Shown here piece by piece: positions 6,798 through 14,270 of a stretch of DNA of 14,958 nucleotides (its first letter is position 1; each line of letters begins with the position of its first letter). The stretch is from the NCBI GenBank assembly GCA_021801945.1, contig JAKABE010000038.1, positions 1-14,958 of the forward strand, read 5' to 3'. Origin of the DNA: Acidobacteriota bacterium. Its GTDB lineage: Bacteria; Acidobacteriota; Terriglobia; Terriglobales; Acidobacteriaceae. A program made the position numbers and the translations under genes. The notes under the pieces are model-generated. The model did no database searches, had not been told where the DNA came from, and saw only the letters and a program-made list of their open reading frames with translations.

Positions 6798-7282
6798 GGC
6801 TCTGCCTTGTAGCTCAGAATCCAGCCCAGCTGCTCCTCGGTGTCTGGAATCGACAGGCCGCGGGCCTCTTCGATGGCGCTGAGCGCGTTCTCCGGCTCCC
6901 AGCCCAGGTGGATCAGGGTGCAAGCCGCGGTCAGCGGTGCCCGGCCCACACTGCCCCGGCAATGCATCCCCACCCGCTCTCCGGAGCGCAATCGCTCCGC
7001 AAGCCCCGTGACGAATTCGCGGAAGCCCTCAGCATTCTGCGGAACATGAACGTCGGGAATCGGATAGTTCAGGAACGTCAATCCCACATGGCCGGCCACG
7101 GCGCTCTCCTTGGCCAGACCAAGCCAGGCGGCCTCATTCTTCTCAAGCAGCGAAACCAGCGTCTGGACGCCACTCTGCCGGACGCGCCGCAGGCTCTGTT
7201 CGAGCGCCGAGCCACCGGGCGGGCACAGCACGATCGCCAGTTGCGGCGGCGGATTTCCCTCTATCCACAGAACCTCGCTCAT
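6794..7282 (-). CDS. Cysteine-based protein phosphatase (dual-specificity/tyrosine type)
   Basis: A 162-residue cytoplasmic protein with the active-site loop MHCRGSVGRAP, that is HC-x5-R with Cys108 as nucleophile and Arg114 binding phosphate. YPIPD ends in Asp77, the likely general acid on its loop, about 30 residues before the Cys as in dual-specificity phosphatases (CDKN3/KAP-like fold). These enzymes remove phosphate from Tyr, Ser or Thr residues, and in some relatives from phosphoinositides or RNA; the target here is unknown. The start ATG is preceded by GAGGGG. The gene lies 163 bases downstream of thiL on the same strand and overlaps the following gene by 4 bases. No kinase gene is visible in the window. 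The family call rests on the motif and size. Confidence 0.85.
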   Translation of the reverse strand: MSEVLWIEGNPPPQLAIVLCPPGGSALEQSLRRVRQSGVQTLVSLLEKNEAAWLGLAKESAVAGHVGLTFLNYPIPDVHVPQNAEGFREFVTGLAERLRSGERVGMHCRGSVGRAPLTAACTLIHLGWEPENALSAIEEARGLSIPDTEEQLGWILSYKAEP

Positions 7283-7445
7283 CGCCCCTCGGATCCCATG
7301 AAGCTCCCTTTAGGCCGCACAACATCGCTCACGTAACAAGCGACTCCGGAGATGACACAAACCGGCCGCACACCACTTCCCGGCCCATGACTCTCCTGAT
7401 GATAGCTGGCGAATGAAAGGAATCCTGAGCGAACCTGACCAGGCC

Positions 7446-8549
7446 TCAAGAAAAGTGCTCCCAACCCCGCGCTTCGAGCGGATGCTTGCCCTGCGCGCCG
7501 ACCACGACGACCTGGGGCTGACCCGCACGTGGCCGCCCGATGCGGCCGATCTGCGTCACCGCAACACCCAGAATGCTTCGTGGCACGCGCGCCCGAGGCG
7601 GAGCGGTGAACAACAGTTCGTAGTCCTCGCCGCCGTACAGAGCTTGTTCCAGGCTCGCACCCCGATGAATGGGGAGCCGGTCCGCATCCACCTCCGCGCT
7701 CACCCCGGATTCCTCGCACAGATGCCTCAAGTCAGTGGAGAGCCCGTCGCTCAGGTCGATAGCGGCGCTTGCCCATTCCTGCTTCGCCAGCCACAGCCCT
7801 TGGGCCACGCGCGGCTGAGGGTACAGGTGAGGAGCCAAAACGGCCTCCCACTGCCGGGGAATGCGCGGCGGCCCAGAAAAAGCAGCCCGCGGCCGCCCTC
7901 TTTTGCCGGTCTTCATCAACCGCCCCAGGCGTTCGATGCCTGCGGCGGCTCCGCCCAGGCTGCCAGTGACATAAAGCCAATCGCCGGGCCGTGCGCCGCT
8001 GCGCAGCAGGGCCTTGCCGCGCGGGACGGCCCCGATGAGAATGATGTCGGCCACGGCAACGCGGGATTCGGCCAGGTCCCCGCCGGCCAGTGGAGTCTTG
8101 TAGCTCTCGGCAAGCCCCAGCAGGCCGTCTAGAAAGCGGTCCATCCAGCTTCCTGGCCAGGGCTTGGCTGCGCTCCCGGCCCGGATCTTGCTCCCCCCTG
8201 CGTCTCCGCGGACGGGATGGACGAGTTCGCGCGGCAACCCAAGCGAAAGAAAGGCGGCTACAGGCCGCGCTCCCATGGCGGCCAGGTCGCTCAAACCCCG
8301 GGCCAGCGTGCGATGGCCAACGGCCTCCGGCGGATGCCATCCGAGCCGAAAGTGACGGCCGTCGATCGACAAATCCGTGGTGACGGCCAGCTCTTCGCCG
8401 CCGCGCACACGGAGCAGCGCGCAGTCGTCCCCGATGCCCAGCCGCACTCCAGACCGGGCGGCCTGCCCCGCACGCGCCCGGATCCGCCGGATCAGGCCCA
8501 ATTCGCCGCCCGCTGACGCGGTTGCAGATTCTTGCCGTCCATCTCGCAT
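7446..8549 (-). CDS. thiL: Thiamine-monophosphate kinase
   Basis: ATP-dependent phosphorylation of thiamine monophosphate to thiamine diphosphate, the last step of cofactor synthesis. PurM/AIRS-fold motifs occur in order: GIGDDCALL (38-46), TTDLSIDGRHF (57-67), TLARGLSDLAAMGARP (81-96), PLAGGDLAES (153-162), WLYVTGSLGG (191-200), AAIDLSDGLSTDLRHLC (262-278) and LYGGEDYELLFTA (304-316). At 367 residues it is longer than the usual 320-350. Extra Gly/Ser/Arg-rich segments at about 110-136 and 208-232 account for this. ATG 8549 is the first plausible start, but its purine-rich AAAGAG sits too close; TTG at residue 17, just before GLIRR, is an alternative. The open frame continues to 8765 with unrelated sequence. 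No other thiamine gene is in the window. Confidence 0.93.
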   Translation of the reverse strand: MRDGRQESATASAGGELGLIRRIRARAGQAARSGVRLGIGDDCALLRVRGGEELAVTTDLSIDGRHFRLGWHPPEAVGHRTLARGLSDLAAMGARPVAAFLSLGLPRELVHPVRGDAGGSKIRAGSAAKPWPGSWMDRFLDGLLGLAESYKTPLAGGDLAESRVAVADIILIGAVPRGKALLRSGARPGDWLYVTGSLGGAAAGIERLGRLMKTGKRGRPRAAFSGPPRIPRQWEAVLAPHLYPQPRVAQGLWLAKQEWASAAIDLSDGLSTDLRHLCEESGVSAEVDADRLPIHRGASLEQALYGGEDYELLFTAPPRARVPRSILGVAVTQIGRIGRPRAGQPQVVVVGAQGKHPLEARGWEHFS

Positions 8550-9122
8550 CTCTTTGAGGATAGGCCAATTTGCATCCTCTCGCCCACCCGCGTTTCTGGC
8601 CGGCGGTGCAGGGATACGCCGGACCGGGGACCGCCAAGCTGCCGAGCCGCCATGTGGCCGGTAATTCGCCGCGGCGGGTGGGGCGGGCGCAACCCGCCGC
8701 GCATGGTTCTGGTTCGCAGCCCATCCATCCGCGCGGCTCAAGTCAATCGCTCCGCTGCCGATCATCTACTACATGTAGCTTTGGGGGACGGGCTCGCCGC
8801 TGAACCCATTGCGGTTATGGCGTCTCGATCCCAGATTGTTCGGTCCAGCGGCTTTTCCTGCGCGCCAGCCGCCAGCCGGGCCCAGGAGGGCAAAACCAGG
8901 ACGGCGTGAGTCAGAGCGCATGAATTTCCTAAGAAAATCCGTTGACCTGGAAAAGCGCCGTTTGTTAGCCTTGAGCAAAGTTTCGCATCTGCGCTGGGAC
9001 GGACGCGCAAGCCTTTTGTGTAGGTTCGCGAACCTCGCATGTTCTGTGCCATTTCATTGAATGACGAAAATGCGAGGCGTGGGGAATTGCGGTCCTGCAA
9101 ATGAGAGGGATGAAAAGCGAAA
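8550..9122. other. 573-base divergent intergenic region between thiL and the M23 gene
   Basis: The region separates two divergently transcribed genes, so it must hold both promoters. Open frames here have no recognisable family. I see a 14-bp perfect palindrome at 9022-9035, a 10-bp palindrome CTACATGTAG at 8769-8778 and an isolated TTGACC at 8942-8947. No promoter could be assigned with confidence. Confidence 0.4.
9022..9035. promoter_or_regulatory. 14-bp perfect palindrome, possible operator of the M23 gene
   Basis: AGGTTCGCGAACCT is its own reverse complement and lies 88 bases before the M23 start codon. TTGTGT just before it (9016-9021) is a poor -35-like match, and CATGTT (9038-9043) a poor -10 match, so the palindrome could sit in a promoter spacer. 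It is not the CGAAC-N4-GTTCG LexA box (the half-sites are inverted). Regulator unknown. Confidence 0.3.
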
Positions 9123-10133
9123 ATGCGTCGCAAGCGCTATTACATTCTTTTCGTCGCCAGGGATGAGGATGGCCGGGTTCGCAAGATCCCGCTGCCGCTG
9201 CACTATGTCTACGGATTCGTGGCCGCCGCAATCGTGGGCGCGTTTACGATGGCCGGCTTGGCGGGCTCTTACACACGCATGCTGTTGAAGACTGAGAGCT
9301 TCAATCAGGTGCGTCAGGAGCGCGAAGCGCTGCGCAAAGATTACAAGCAGATGGCCAGGATTGCGCACGACCGCACTGTCCAGGTGGCCTCGCTGGGAGC
9401 CTTGGCGAATGAGGTTACGGCTCTCTACGGCCTGCGCCAGAACCGCATGGCCACGGCGGCGAAAGCCGAAGCCGCCGCCAAGGCCGCATCGGCCCCCACA
9501 CCGCCCAGTTTGGCCCAGCCCGGCAACATCAGCCAGCAACAGATCACCCGCTCCCTCAACCAGCTCTACACACTGCGCAGTGATGCGCTTTCGGGACGCG
9601 TTTCGTTGGCTCTCCAAAGCGGCCTTACTCCGAACTTCGACGGCGATTGGAGAAAGTTGGCCGACTCACCCTCGCTCTGGCCGGTCGAGGGGCGCGTGGC
9701 TTCCAGCTTTGGTGAGCGCATCGATCCCATCCATGGAGAGGGCGCGATTGACGCCGGCACCGAGTTCCACACCGGCGTCGATATCGACGCACCCTATGGC
9801 ACCCCCGTGCGCGCGGCCGCCGATGGGGTGGTCATGGACGCGGATCTGGGCACGGGATACGGCCGCACCGTGGAGCTGGCGCACGGCTTCGGCGTATCCA
9901 CCGTCTATGCTCACCTCTCCTCGGTGATCGTTGTACCCGGCCAGCGTGTCATCCGCGGTCAGGTCATCGGTTACCTGGGCACTTCGGGACGAACCACCGG
10001 ACCCAATCTCCACTACGAAGTGCGCGTGCACAACATTCCCGTCAATCCCTACAAGTATCTGCGCATGACCTACCAGCAGGCCGAGGGTCTGGATGATGCC
10101 GCCAACTCCCCGCCGCCCTCCGCTGGTCAGTAA
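9123..10133 (+). CDS. Membrane-anchored M23 (LytM/NlpD-like) peptidase-domain protein
   Basis: A 336-residue envelope protein: a short basic cytoplasmic start (MRRKRYYILF), one membrane segment (about 28-50), a coiled-coil-like stretch (about 55-85), an Ala/Pro linker (112-134) and a C-terminal M23 domain (about 185-312). M23 domains cut peptidoglycan cross-links or, when inactive, activate amidases. Metal ligands are present: H216 and D220 in FHTGVD and H297 in NLHYEVR; the first catalytic His is H264 in VYAHLSS. The second catalytic His, first of the usual H-x-H, is Asn295 here (AAT at 10005-10007). The protein may therefore be a weak enzyme or a regulatory one. The start is fixed by an in-frame stop four codons earlier; the ribosome binding site is poor (AGAGGGA 13 bases off). 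It stands alone with no same-strand partner close by. Confidence 0.88.
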   Translation: MRRKRYYILFVARDEDGRVRKIPLPLHYVYGFVAAAIVGAFTMAGLAGSYTRMLLKTESFNQVRQEREALRKDYKQMARIAHDRTVQVASLGALANEVTALYGLRQNRMATAAKAEAAAKAASAPTPPSLAQPGNISQQQITRSLNQLYTLRSDALSGRVSLALQSGLTPNFDGDWRKLADSPSLWPVEGRVASSFGERIDPIHGEGAIDAGTEFHTGVDIDAPYGTPVRAAADGVVMDADLGTGYGRTVELAHGFGVSTVYAHLSSVIVVPGQRVIRGQVIGYLGTSGRTTGPNLHYEVRVHNIPVNPYKYLRMTYQQAEGLDDAANSPPPSAGQ

Positions 10134-10428
10134 GCAGCTCCTCTGCGCTCCCACAGCGGCTCCCCGGCAAGGGTAACCGCTTCTTGCGTGTGGCGGGCAT
10201 TCGGGCGCATTTCGTGTCGCTGTCTCCCGATCGAGGGTTTCGAACACCAGCGCGATCTCCGTCGGGCTGCAAAAGCGCCCGTCAATTCATGGAGATTCCT
10301 CGCCGCCGGGATATTCCTGCTCTGAAGAATTCCCGAGCGAGAACCGCGGCGTGTCCCTCCGCTCACCGCCATTCCGCTGAACGTGATAGGTTGAGGAGCG
10401 GACTGCAAGTCGTCCGGGAGAATCCGCC

Positions 10429-11580
10429 GTGCGCCATCGTCTGGGTTTTGTTGCTCTCTTGCTTGTTCTTTCGCTTTGCGCCGGCCTGTGCCCCGCCGCC
10501 GCGCAAGGCCGCGCCGCCGGCCTCGCCATCGCGTTTGCTCGCGCCCATCACCTGCGCCACGGCATTAACGCCGCAGAGTGGTTCGCGCAGTCCGGCGACT
10601 ATTCGGCGGCCCGCACCAACCGCTTCATCGACGCCCGCGACATCGCACTGATGGCGAAGCTGGGCTTCGACAATGTCCGCCTCAGCATCGATCCGGAGCC
10701 GCTGGAACAGTATCCGCATGGACCCGATGGCCTGAACGACGAATTTCTCGGCCGGCTGGACCGCGCCGTAGACACCATGCTCGCGGACGGACTGGCGGTT
10801 CAGATCGACCTCCATCCCGAAGACAACTACAAGCAGGCCCTGCGCACGAGCGACGATGCCGTTGCGCAGCTGACCATGCTCTGGCGCAAACTGGCCGCGC
10901 ACTACGCAAACCGCGACCCCAACAGAATCTTCTTCGAGATCCTCAACGAGCCGGAGGTAGCCGATCCCTACCGCTGGGCCGGAATCCAGGCCCACCTGGC
11001 CGCGGCCATCCGCGCGGTTGCGCCGCGCAACACTATCATCGCCACCGGCCCCAACTACTCCGACATCCGCGACCTGCTTACCCTCCAGCCGCTCTCCGAC
11101 GGAAACGTGATTTACAACTTCCACTTCTATGATCCCCATGAGTTCACGCACCAGGGCGCCAATTGGGGCCTGCCGTGGTGGCGCGATACGCACGGGATTC
11201 CCTATCCTCCAGTCGCCGGGCCCATGCAGCAGTTGTTGCAGGAAGTTCCAGATCCGGTGGACCGCTTCGATCTCGAAAACTACTGGCTCGATCACTGGAA
11301 CGCCCAGCACATCCGCATGTTGATCGACGAAGCCGCAGCCTGGGCCCGCTCCAACCATGTGCCGCTCATCTGCAACGAATTCGGCGCCTACCGCAACTAC
11401 TCTGATCCGGTCTCGCGCGCCAACTGGATTCGCGATACGCGCTCGGCCCTGGAAGCCGACGGCGTCGGATGGGCGATGTGGGAGTATCGCGGCGGCTTTG
11501 GAATCGTAACCAAGCAGGACGGCCAGCCGGCCCGGGTGGACGAATCCATCGTGAAGGCCCTCGGCCTCACCGCGCGCTGA
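10429..11580 (+). CDS. Secreted GH5-family glycosidase (cellulase superfamily)
   Basis: A 383-residue exported retaining beta-glycanase. The signal peptide is residues 1-25 (MRHRLGFVALLLVLSLCAGL, cleavage after PAAA or near AQG). The barrel starts HLRHGINAAEWF (41-52); MAKLGFDNVRLSID (75-88) follows with the conserved Arg. FFEILNEPEV carries the acid/base E174, FHFYDPHEFTHQG (231-243) the aromatic and His residues near the active site, and LICNEFGAY the nucleophile E317. MWEYRGGFGIV (350-360) closes the barrel. Likely substrates are beta-1,4-glucans or other hemicelluloses, but the subfamily cannot be set by eye. The start is GTG 10429 with GGGAG eight bases upstream, and it precedes an ideal signal peptide. 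It follows the M23 gene by 295 bases, enough for its own promoter. With the GH35 gene it points to plant-polymer degradation. Confidence 0.9.
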   Translation: MRHRLGFVALLLVLSLCAGLCPAAAQGRAAGLAIAFARAHHLRHGINAAEWFAQSGDYSAARTNRFIDARDIALMAKLGFDNVRLSIDPEPLEQYPHGPDGLNDEFLGRLDRAVDTMLADGLAVQIDLHPEDNYKQALRTSDDAVAQLTMLWRKLAAHYANRDPNRIFFEILNEPEVADPYRWAGIQAHLAAAIRAVAPRNTIIATGPNYSDIRDLLTLQPLSDGNVIYNFHFYDPHEFTHQGANWGLPWWRDTHGIPYPPVAGPMQQLLQEVPDPVDRFDLENYWLDHWNAQHIRMLIDEAAAWARSNHVPLICNEFGAYRNYSDPVSRANWIRDTRSALEADGVGWAMWEYRGGFGIVTKQDGQPARVDESIVKALGLTAR

Positions 11581-11593
11581 ACCCAGCGCTGCG

Positions 11594-11616
11594 CCTATCG
11601 CTAGTTCTTCGATAGG
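11594..11616. terminator. Candidate hairpin between convergent genes
   Basis: CCTATCG (11594-11600) and CGATAGG (11610-11616) form a 7-bp stem with a 9-base loop, 14 bases after the GH5 stop and between two convergent genes. There is no U-tract on either strand, so it is a weak bidirectional terminator candidate. Confidence 0.3.
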
Positions 11617-11702
11617 TAAGCACTGAGAGGCAAACCATCTGGCATCCTCACCGGGACCGGCTTCCGCGCGATTCGCCTACCGGCACATGCGAGCCGTCTC
11701 GA

Positions 11703-12773
11703 CTATTTTTTCCGGCTAGGCGCAGGCGAGCTGTCTGGCTTGGCTTGAGGCGCCTCCCCAGCCGCTGGAGGCTGCAGAGGGCTCCGGCTCCGTGCGAGCC
11801 CGACTAGAAATGAGACCGGCAGCGTAGCTGTCACGACCACGCGGTCGCTCTGCTGCGTGACCGCGGCGGTGCTCAGCAGCTCCTTCAACCCGTTGTTAAG
11901 GGGGTTGGCGGCTAAGCCGTTGGCGGCGCCGCGCATCAGCGTGGCCAGCGTAGCCAGGCTGGCGGCCTGGCTGGTAGCGGCTGCGTTCCCGGCGGTCACC
12001 TCTTCAACCTTCAGGCGCAGCAGACCATGGGGCCGCAACAGATTCCGGATCTTCAGTGTGGGCGCGACGCTGGCCAGCAGCGTGGCGTTGGCCGCCACCG
12101 GCACCGTAAAACCGAAAAAACTGAGCTGGCCATCCTGCGCAAACGGCAGCCCGATCTGCCCAATCCCCCAGACCAGCGACAGCAGCGGCACTTCGTGGTA
12201 ATAGCGCCTCAAGAGCGTGGATTCGGCAAACGGCCAGGCGGCGGTGTTGTGCCGCTCAATGATCGCGCGTATCTCTCCTGGGGTGGGCGTGTTGGAGATG
12301 GCCACCATGTCGTAGCCGATCTGCGCCACCCGCACCGTCCGGCCCTCGGATGGAATGTTGTAGATGGTCCTGCCGGAGTAAGAGTCGCGCGAAGTAGCGT
12401 GCGCCGCCAGCCATGCGTTGAGCCGCTTGCCGGTCAACTTGCCCACCAGCACCATCGAGTAAGCCACGGCCCCGTTCGGGCCGTCGGGGTTGGCCATACG
12501 GTGCAGGCTGATGGCCGCCTGATCCAGGTCGCGCTCCCAGTCGATCCCGGTGGCGTTGATGAACTCCTGGTACTCCGGGCTGTGCGGTGCGGGCTTCAGG
12601 CGTCCATACAGCAGCGCTCGAATGGGCCTCAAATCGATGTAAACGACCCCGTCCGACTCCGGCAGCAGCCGCGCCGCCTCGGGCGGGGCCTTGGAGCGCA
12701 GCCAGACCGCCAAGGCCAGCAACAGCAGGACCGCGGCCACAATCATCAGCGTTCTACGTCTTCGTCGGTGCAT
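11703..12773 (-). CDS. Unrecognised membrane-anchored protein
   Basis: About 356 residues, no family recognised. A basic start (MHRRRRRTLM) and one hydrophobic segment (about 10-25, ending AVWLRSKAP) suggest a protein anchored by its N-terminus with the rest outside the cytoplasm. The body holds LLPESDGVVYIDLRPIRALL (36-55), then regions such as SRDSYSGRTIYNIPSEG and AQIGYDMVAISNTPTPGEIR. This pattern of 'DGVVYIDL' followed by beta-rich repeats resembles DUF3352-like or similar acidobacterial surface proteins, but I cannot name it. The tail is Pro/Ala/Ser rich and ends in RKK. GGAGG directly abuts ATG 12773, so the true start may be ATG 12746 (residue 10), which still keeps the anchor. It lies 47 bases after the PEGA gene on the same strand and is probably in its operon. 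Confidence 0.75.
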   Translation of the reverse strand: MHRRRRRTLMIVAAVLLLLALAVWLRSKAPPEAARLLPESDGVVYIDLRPIRALLYGRLKPAPHSPEYQEFINATGIDWERDLDQAAISLHRMANPDGPNGAVAYSMVLVGKLTGKRLNAWLAAHATSRDSYSGRTIYNIPSEGRTVRVAQIGYDMVAISNTPTPGEIRAIIERHNTAAWPFAESTLLRRYYHEVPLLSLVWGIGQIGLPFAQDGQLSFFGFTVPVAANATLLASVAPTLKIRNLLRPHGLLRLKVEEVTAGNAAATSQAASLATLATLMRGAANGLAANPLNNGLKELLSTAAVTQQSDRVVVTATLPVSFLVGLARSRSPLQPPAAGEAPQAKPDSSPAPSRKK

Positions 12774-12820
12774 CCTCCGGCCAGCCAGCGGCCGTCAAGA
12801 TTAACCCTACCACCTCCGGC

Positions 12821-13675
12821 CTAATGCGTTGGCTCCGGGTTCAAGTCCGCATCCAGATCAATCCTGCCGCCGGTCACGTTCAGCTTCCGGCTCCAGTCCG
12901 CATAGCCCTTCTTTTTCACGGTGATCTCATGGCTTCCAGGAGCCAGGTCGATCGTCGAGGGAGTATCGCCGACGAACCCGCCATCGACCTCGATATCTGC
13001 TCCCGGTGGGGCGGACGCGACGGTCAGACTGGCCCGTACCGCAGAGGCTGAGGCGGCGGCTGACGGCGTGGATGGTACAACGCCAAACTTGGCCATGTCG
13101 AGGTGCAGGTCGCCATCTACAAAAGCGGTGATCTCCGTTCCCTGCGGAATAGTGATGTTTTTGCCGTGTATGAATAAAAAAAGCGGCGCGGCGGGAAAGA
13201 AAACAATAGAAGTTGCGACCATCGCGCCGGTCATCGCGCCCACATGGCCTCCGGCTTTGCTCTCCTTCACAGCCCGCAATGCAACCTTCTGCTGATCAGC
13301 CAAGCGCGCGTAGCTGATATTTATATTCAATTTTCCGGCCCGGCCCATGCTCCTCTTCGGCTTGGCTTCGGTGACAGTCCCAATGGCTATTGCACCCTTG
13401 GGGAGTACATCGACGCCGTCGACCGTAATGTCCTCCACCACCTCGAATGGAACCTCCTGGCCAACCTTCGCGTCCGCCGAGGAGATCGTCTCGCTAAGGC
13501 GGAGTTTGACAGGCGTTCCATCCAGTAGAGTGTGCGGCGGGTGCGGTGAAGCTGGTGGCGATTGGGCTGCCGCCTGCTGGGAAGATGACGCTGAATTTAC
13601 GCCTGTCGGCGCTTGTTGCGCTAAGAGCAAAGAACAAACAAATACTAAGATTACCGCGAAGAAACCCTTACGCAT
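12821..13675 (-). CDS. Secreted PEGA-domain protein
   Basis: A 284-residue exported protein. The signal peptide is residues 1-19 (MRKGFFAVILVFVCSLLLA), with a likely cut before QQAP, followed by a Ser/Gln/Pro linker (24-48). The middle domain (52-195) starts DGTPVKLRLSETISSADAKV and runs through VLPKGAIAIGTVTEA and ITIPQGTEITAFVDGD. It resembles the beta-rich unit seen in TrbI/VirB10-like or surface proteins, with a hydrophobic Ala/Phe stretch at about 147-169. The C-terminal PEGA domain (about 215-280) contains APPGADIEVDGGFVGDTPS and the LAPGSHEITVKKKGYADW signature; PEGA domains are found in cell-surface proteins and are thought to bind envelope components. The start ATG 13675 has a perfect AAGGAGG five bases upstream; the longer frame to 13738 adds a non-signal extension. 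It is the first gene of a probable two-gene operon. Confidence 0.87.
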   Translation of the reverse strand: MRKGFFAVILVFVCSLLLAQQAPTGVNSASSSQQAAAQSPPASPHPPHTLLDGTPVKLRLSETISSADAKVGQEVPFEVVEDITVDGVDVLPKGAIAIGTVTEAKPKRSMGRAGKLNINISYARLADQQKVALRAVKESKAGGHVGAMTGAMVATSIVFFPAAPLFLFIHGKNITIPQGTEITAFVDGDLHLDMAKFGVVPSTPSAAASASAVRASLTVASAPPGADIEVDGGFVGDTPSTIDLAPGSHEITVKKKGYADWSRKLNVTGGRIDLDADLNPEPTH

Positions 13676-13747
13676 ACGCTCCTCCTTATCGTTCCGAGCG
13701 CGAAAGACCTGCTTTGTGGAAGTAGCCATATCATCCACCCAAAGACC

Positions 13748-13761
13748 CGCTTGCGCAAGCG
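13748..13761. promoter_or_regulatory. 14-bp perfect palindrome upstream of the PEGA gene
   Basis: CGCTTGCGCAAGCG is its own reverse complement and lies 73 bases before the PEGA start codon, in the divergent gap between that gene and the tRNA operon. It could be an operator, or a short hairpin with a GCGC loop followed on the plus strand by CTTTTC. It is not shared with the palindrome at 9022-9035 apart from the general TTxxxxAA form. Confidence 0.3.
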
Positions 13762-13900
13762 CTTTTCTCCTCCTCCTGCCGCTTCCGTTTGCTCCCCCCG
13801 CCGCCCTATGCTAACCTTAGTTTTTGAGCCGATGTATGCGCGATGCGGGAGTGTGTCCACGCATGCTGCGGGCCTCCGGAGCTGCCTTCCGGCGGAATGG

Positions 13901-13976
13901 GCTGGCGTAGCTCAGCTGGTAGAGCATCTGATTTGTAATCAGAGGGTCGGGGGTTCAAATCCCTTCGCCAGCTCCA
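13901..13976 (+). tRNA. tRNA-Thr (anticodon UGU)
   Basis: A 76-base cloverleaf with the 3' CCA encoded. The acceptor stem GCTGGCG (13901-13907) pairs with CGCCAGC (13966-13972) and the discriminator is T. The anticodon stem TCTGA/TCAGA encloses the loop TTTGTAA, giving anticodon TGT, which reads ACA (Thr). The T-loop TTCAAAT is standard. It is the first member of the tRNA cluster and corresponds to E. coli thrU. Confidence 0.97.
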
Positions 13977-14162
13977 TCGAGGGCAAGCCGGAAGCGGGTT
14001 CTGAAACGGTACGAGCGGAAGCGGCAAGATGAGGCGTCGAACAAGGCTTCCGTTGTAGATCCTGTCCGCCGTGGCAATCCGAATCGAGGTGCATGCTCCA
14101 AGCTGCCGGAGGCTTCCGGTGGTTGCGGCGTGCGCTGAAGCGGGTGGATGGGGTTGAGTTGG

Positions 14163-14251
14163 GCACAGGTGGCCGAGCGGTTAATGGCAGCAGACTGTAA
14201 ATCTGCCGCTCCTTGCGAGCTACGGAGGTTCGAATCCTCCCCTGTGCACCA
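14163..14251 (+). tRNA. tRNA-Tyr (anticodon GUA)
   Basis: An 89-base class II tRNA with a long variable arm and encoded CCA. The acceptor GCACAGG (14163-14169) pairs with CCTGTGC (14241-14247). The anticodon stem GCAGA/TCTGC encloses CTGTAAA, giving anticodon GTA (Tyr). The T-arm is GGAGG-TTCGAAT-CCTCC. The long variable arm is the bacterial norm for tRNA-Tyr. It is second in the cluster, 186 bases after tRNA-Thr; that spacer shows no feature I can name. Confidence 0.97.
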
Positions 14252-14270
14252 CGAAGTTTGAGAGGCGGAA

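Noticed and set aside
8769..8778. Palindrome CTACATGTAG
   Set aside because: Ten bases is short enough to occur by chance, and it is not near an assignable promoter.
10363..11358. 331-codon open frame antisense to the GH5 gene
   Set aside because: Shadow of the GH5 gene, which has clear catalytic motifs on the other strand.
12027..12824. 265-codon plus-strand frame opposite the minus-strand anchored protein
   Set aside because: Gln/Arg/His-rich composition typical of antisense frames; the minus strand has a membrane anchor and sensible protein features.
13751..14166. Open frames across tRNA-Thr giving VAQLVEHLICNQRVGGSNP and, on the other strand, LAKGFEPPTL
   Set aside because: These are the well-known spurious translations of tRNA genes.
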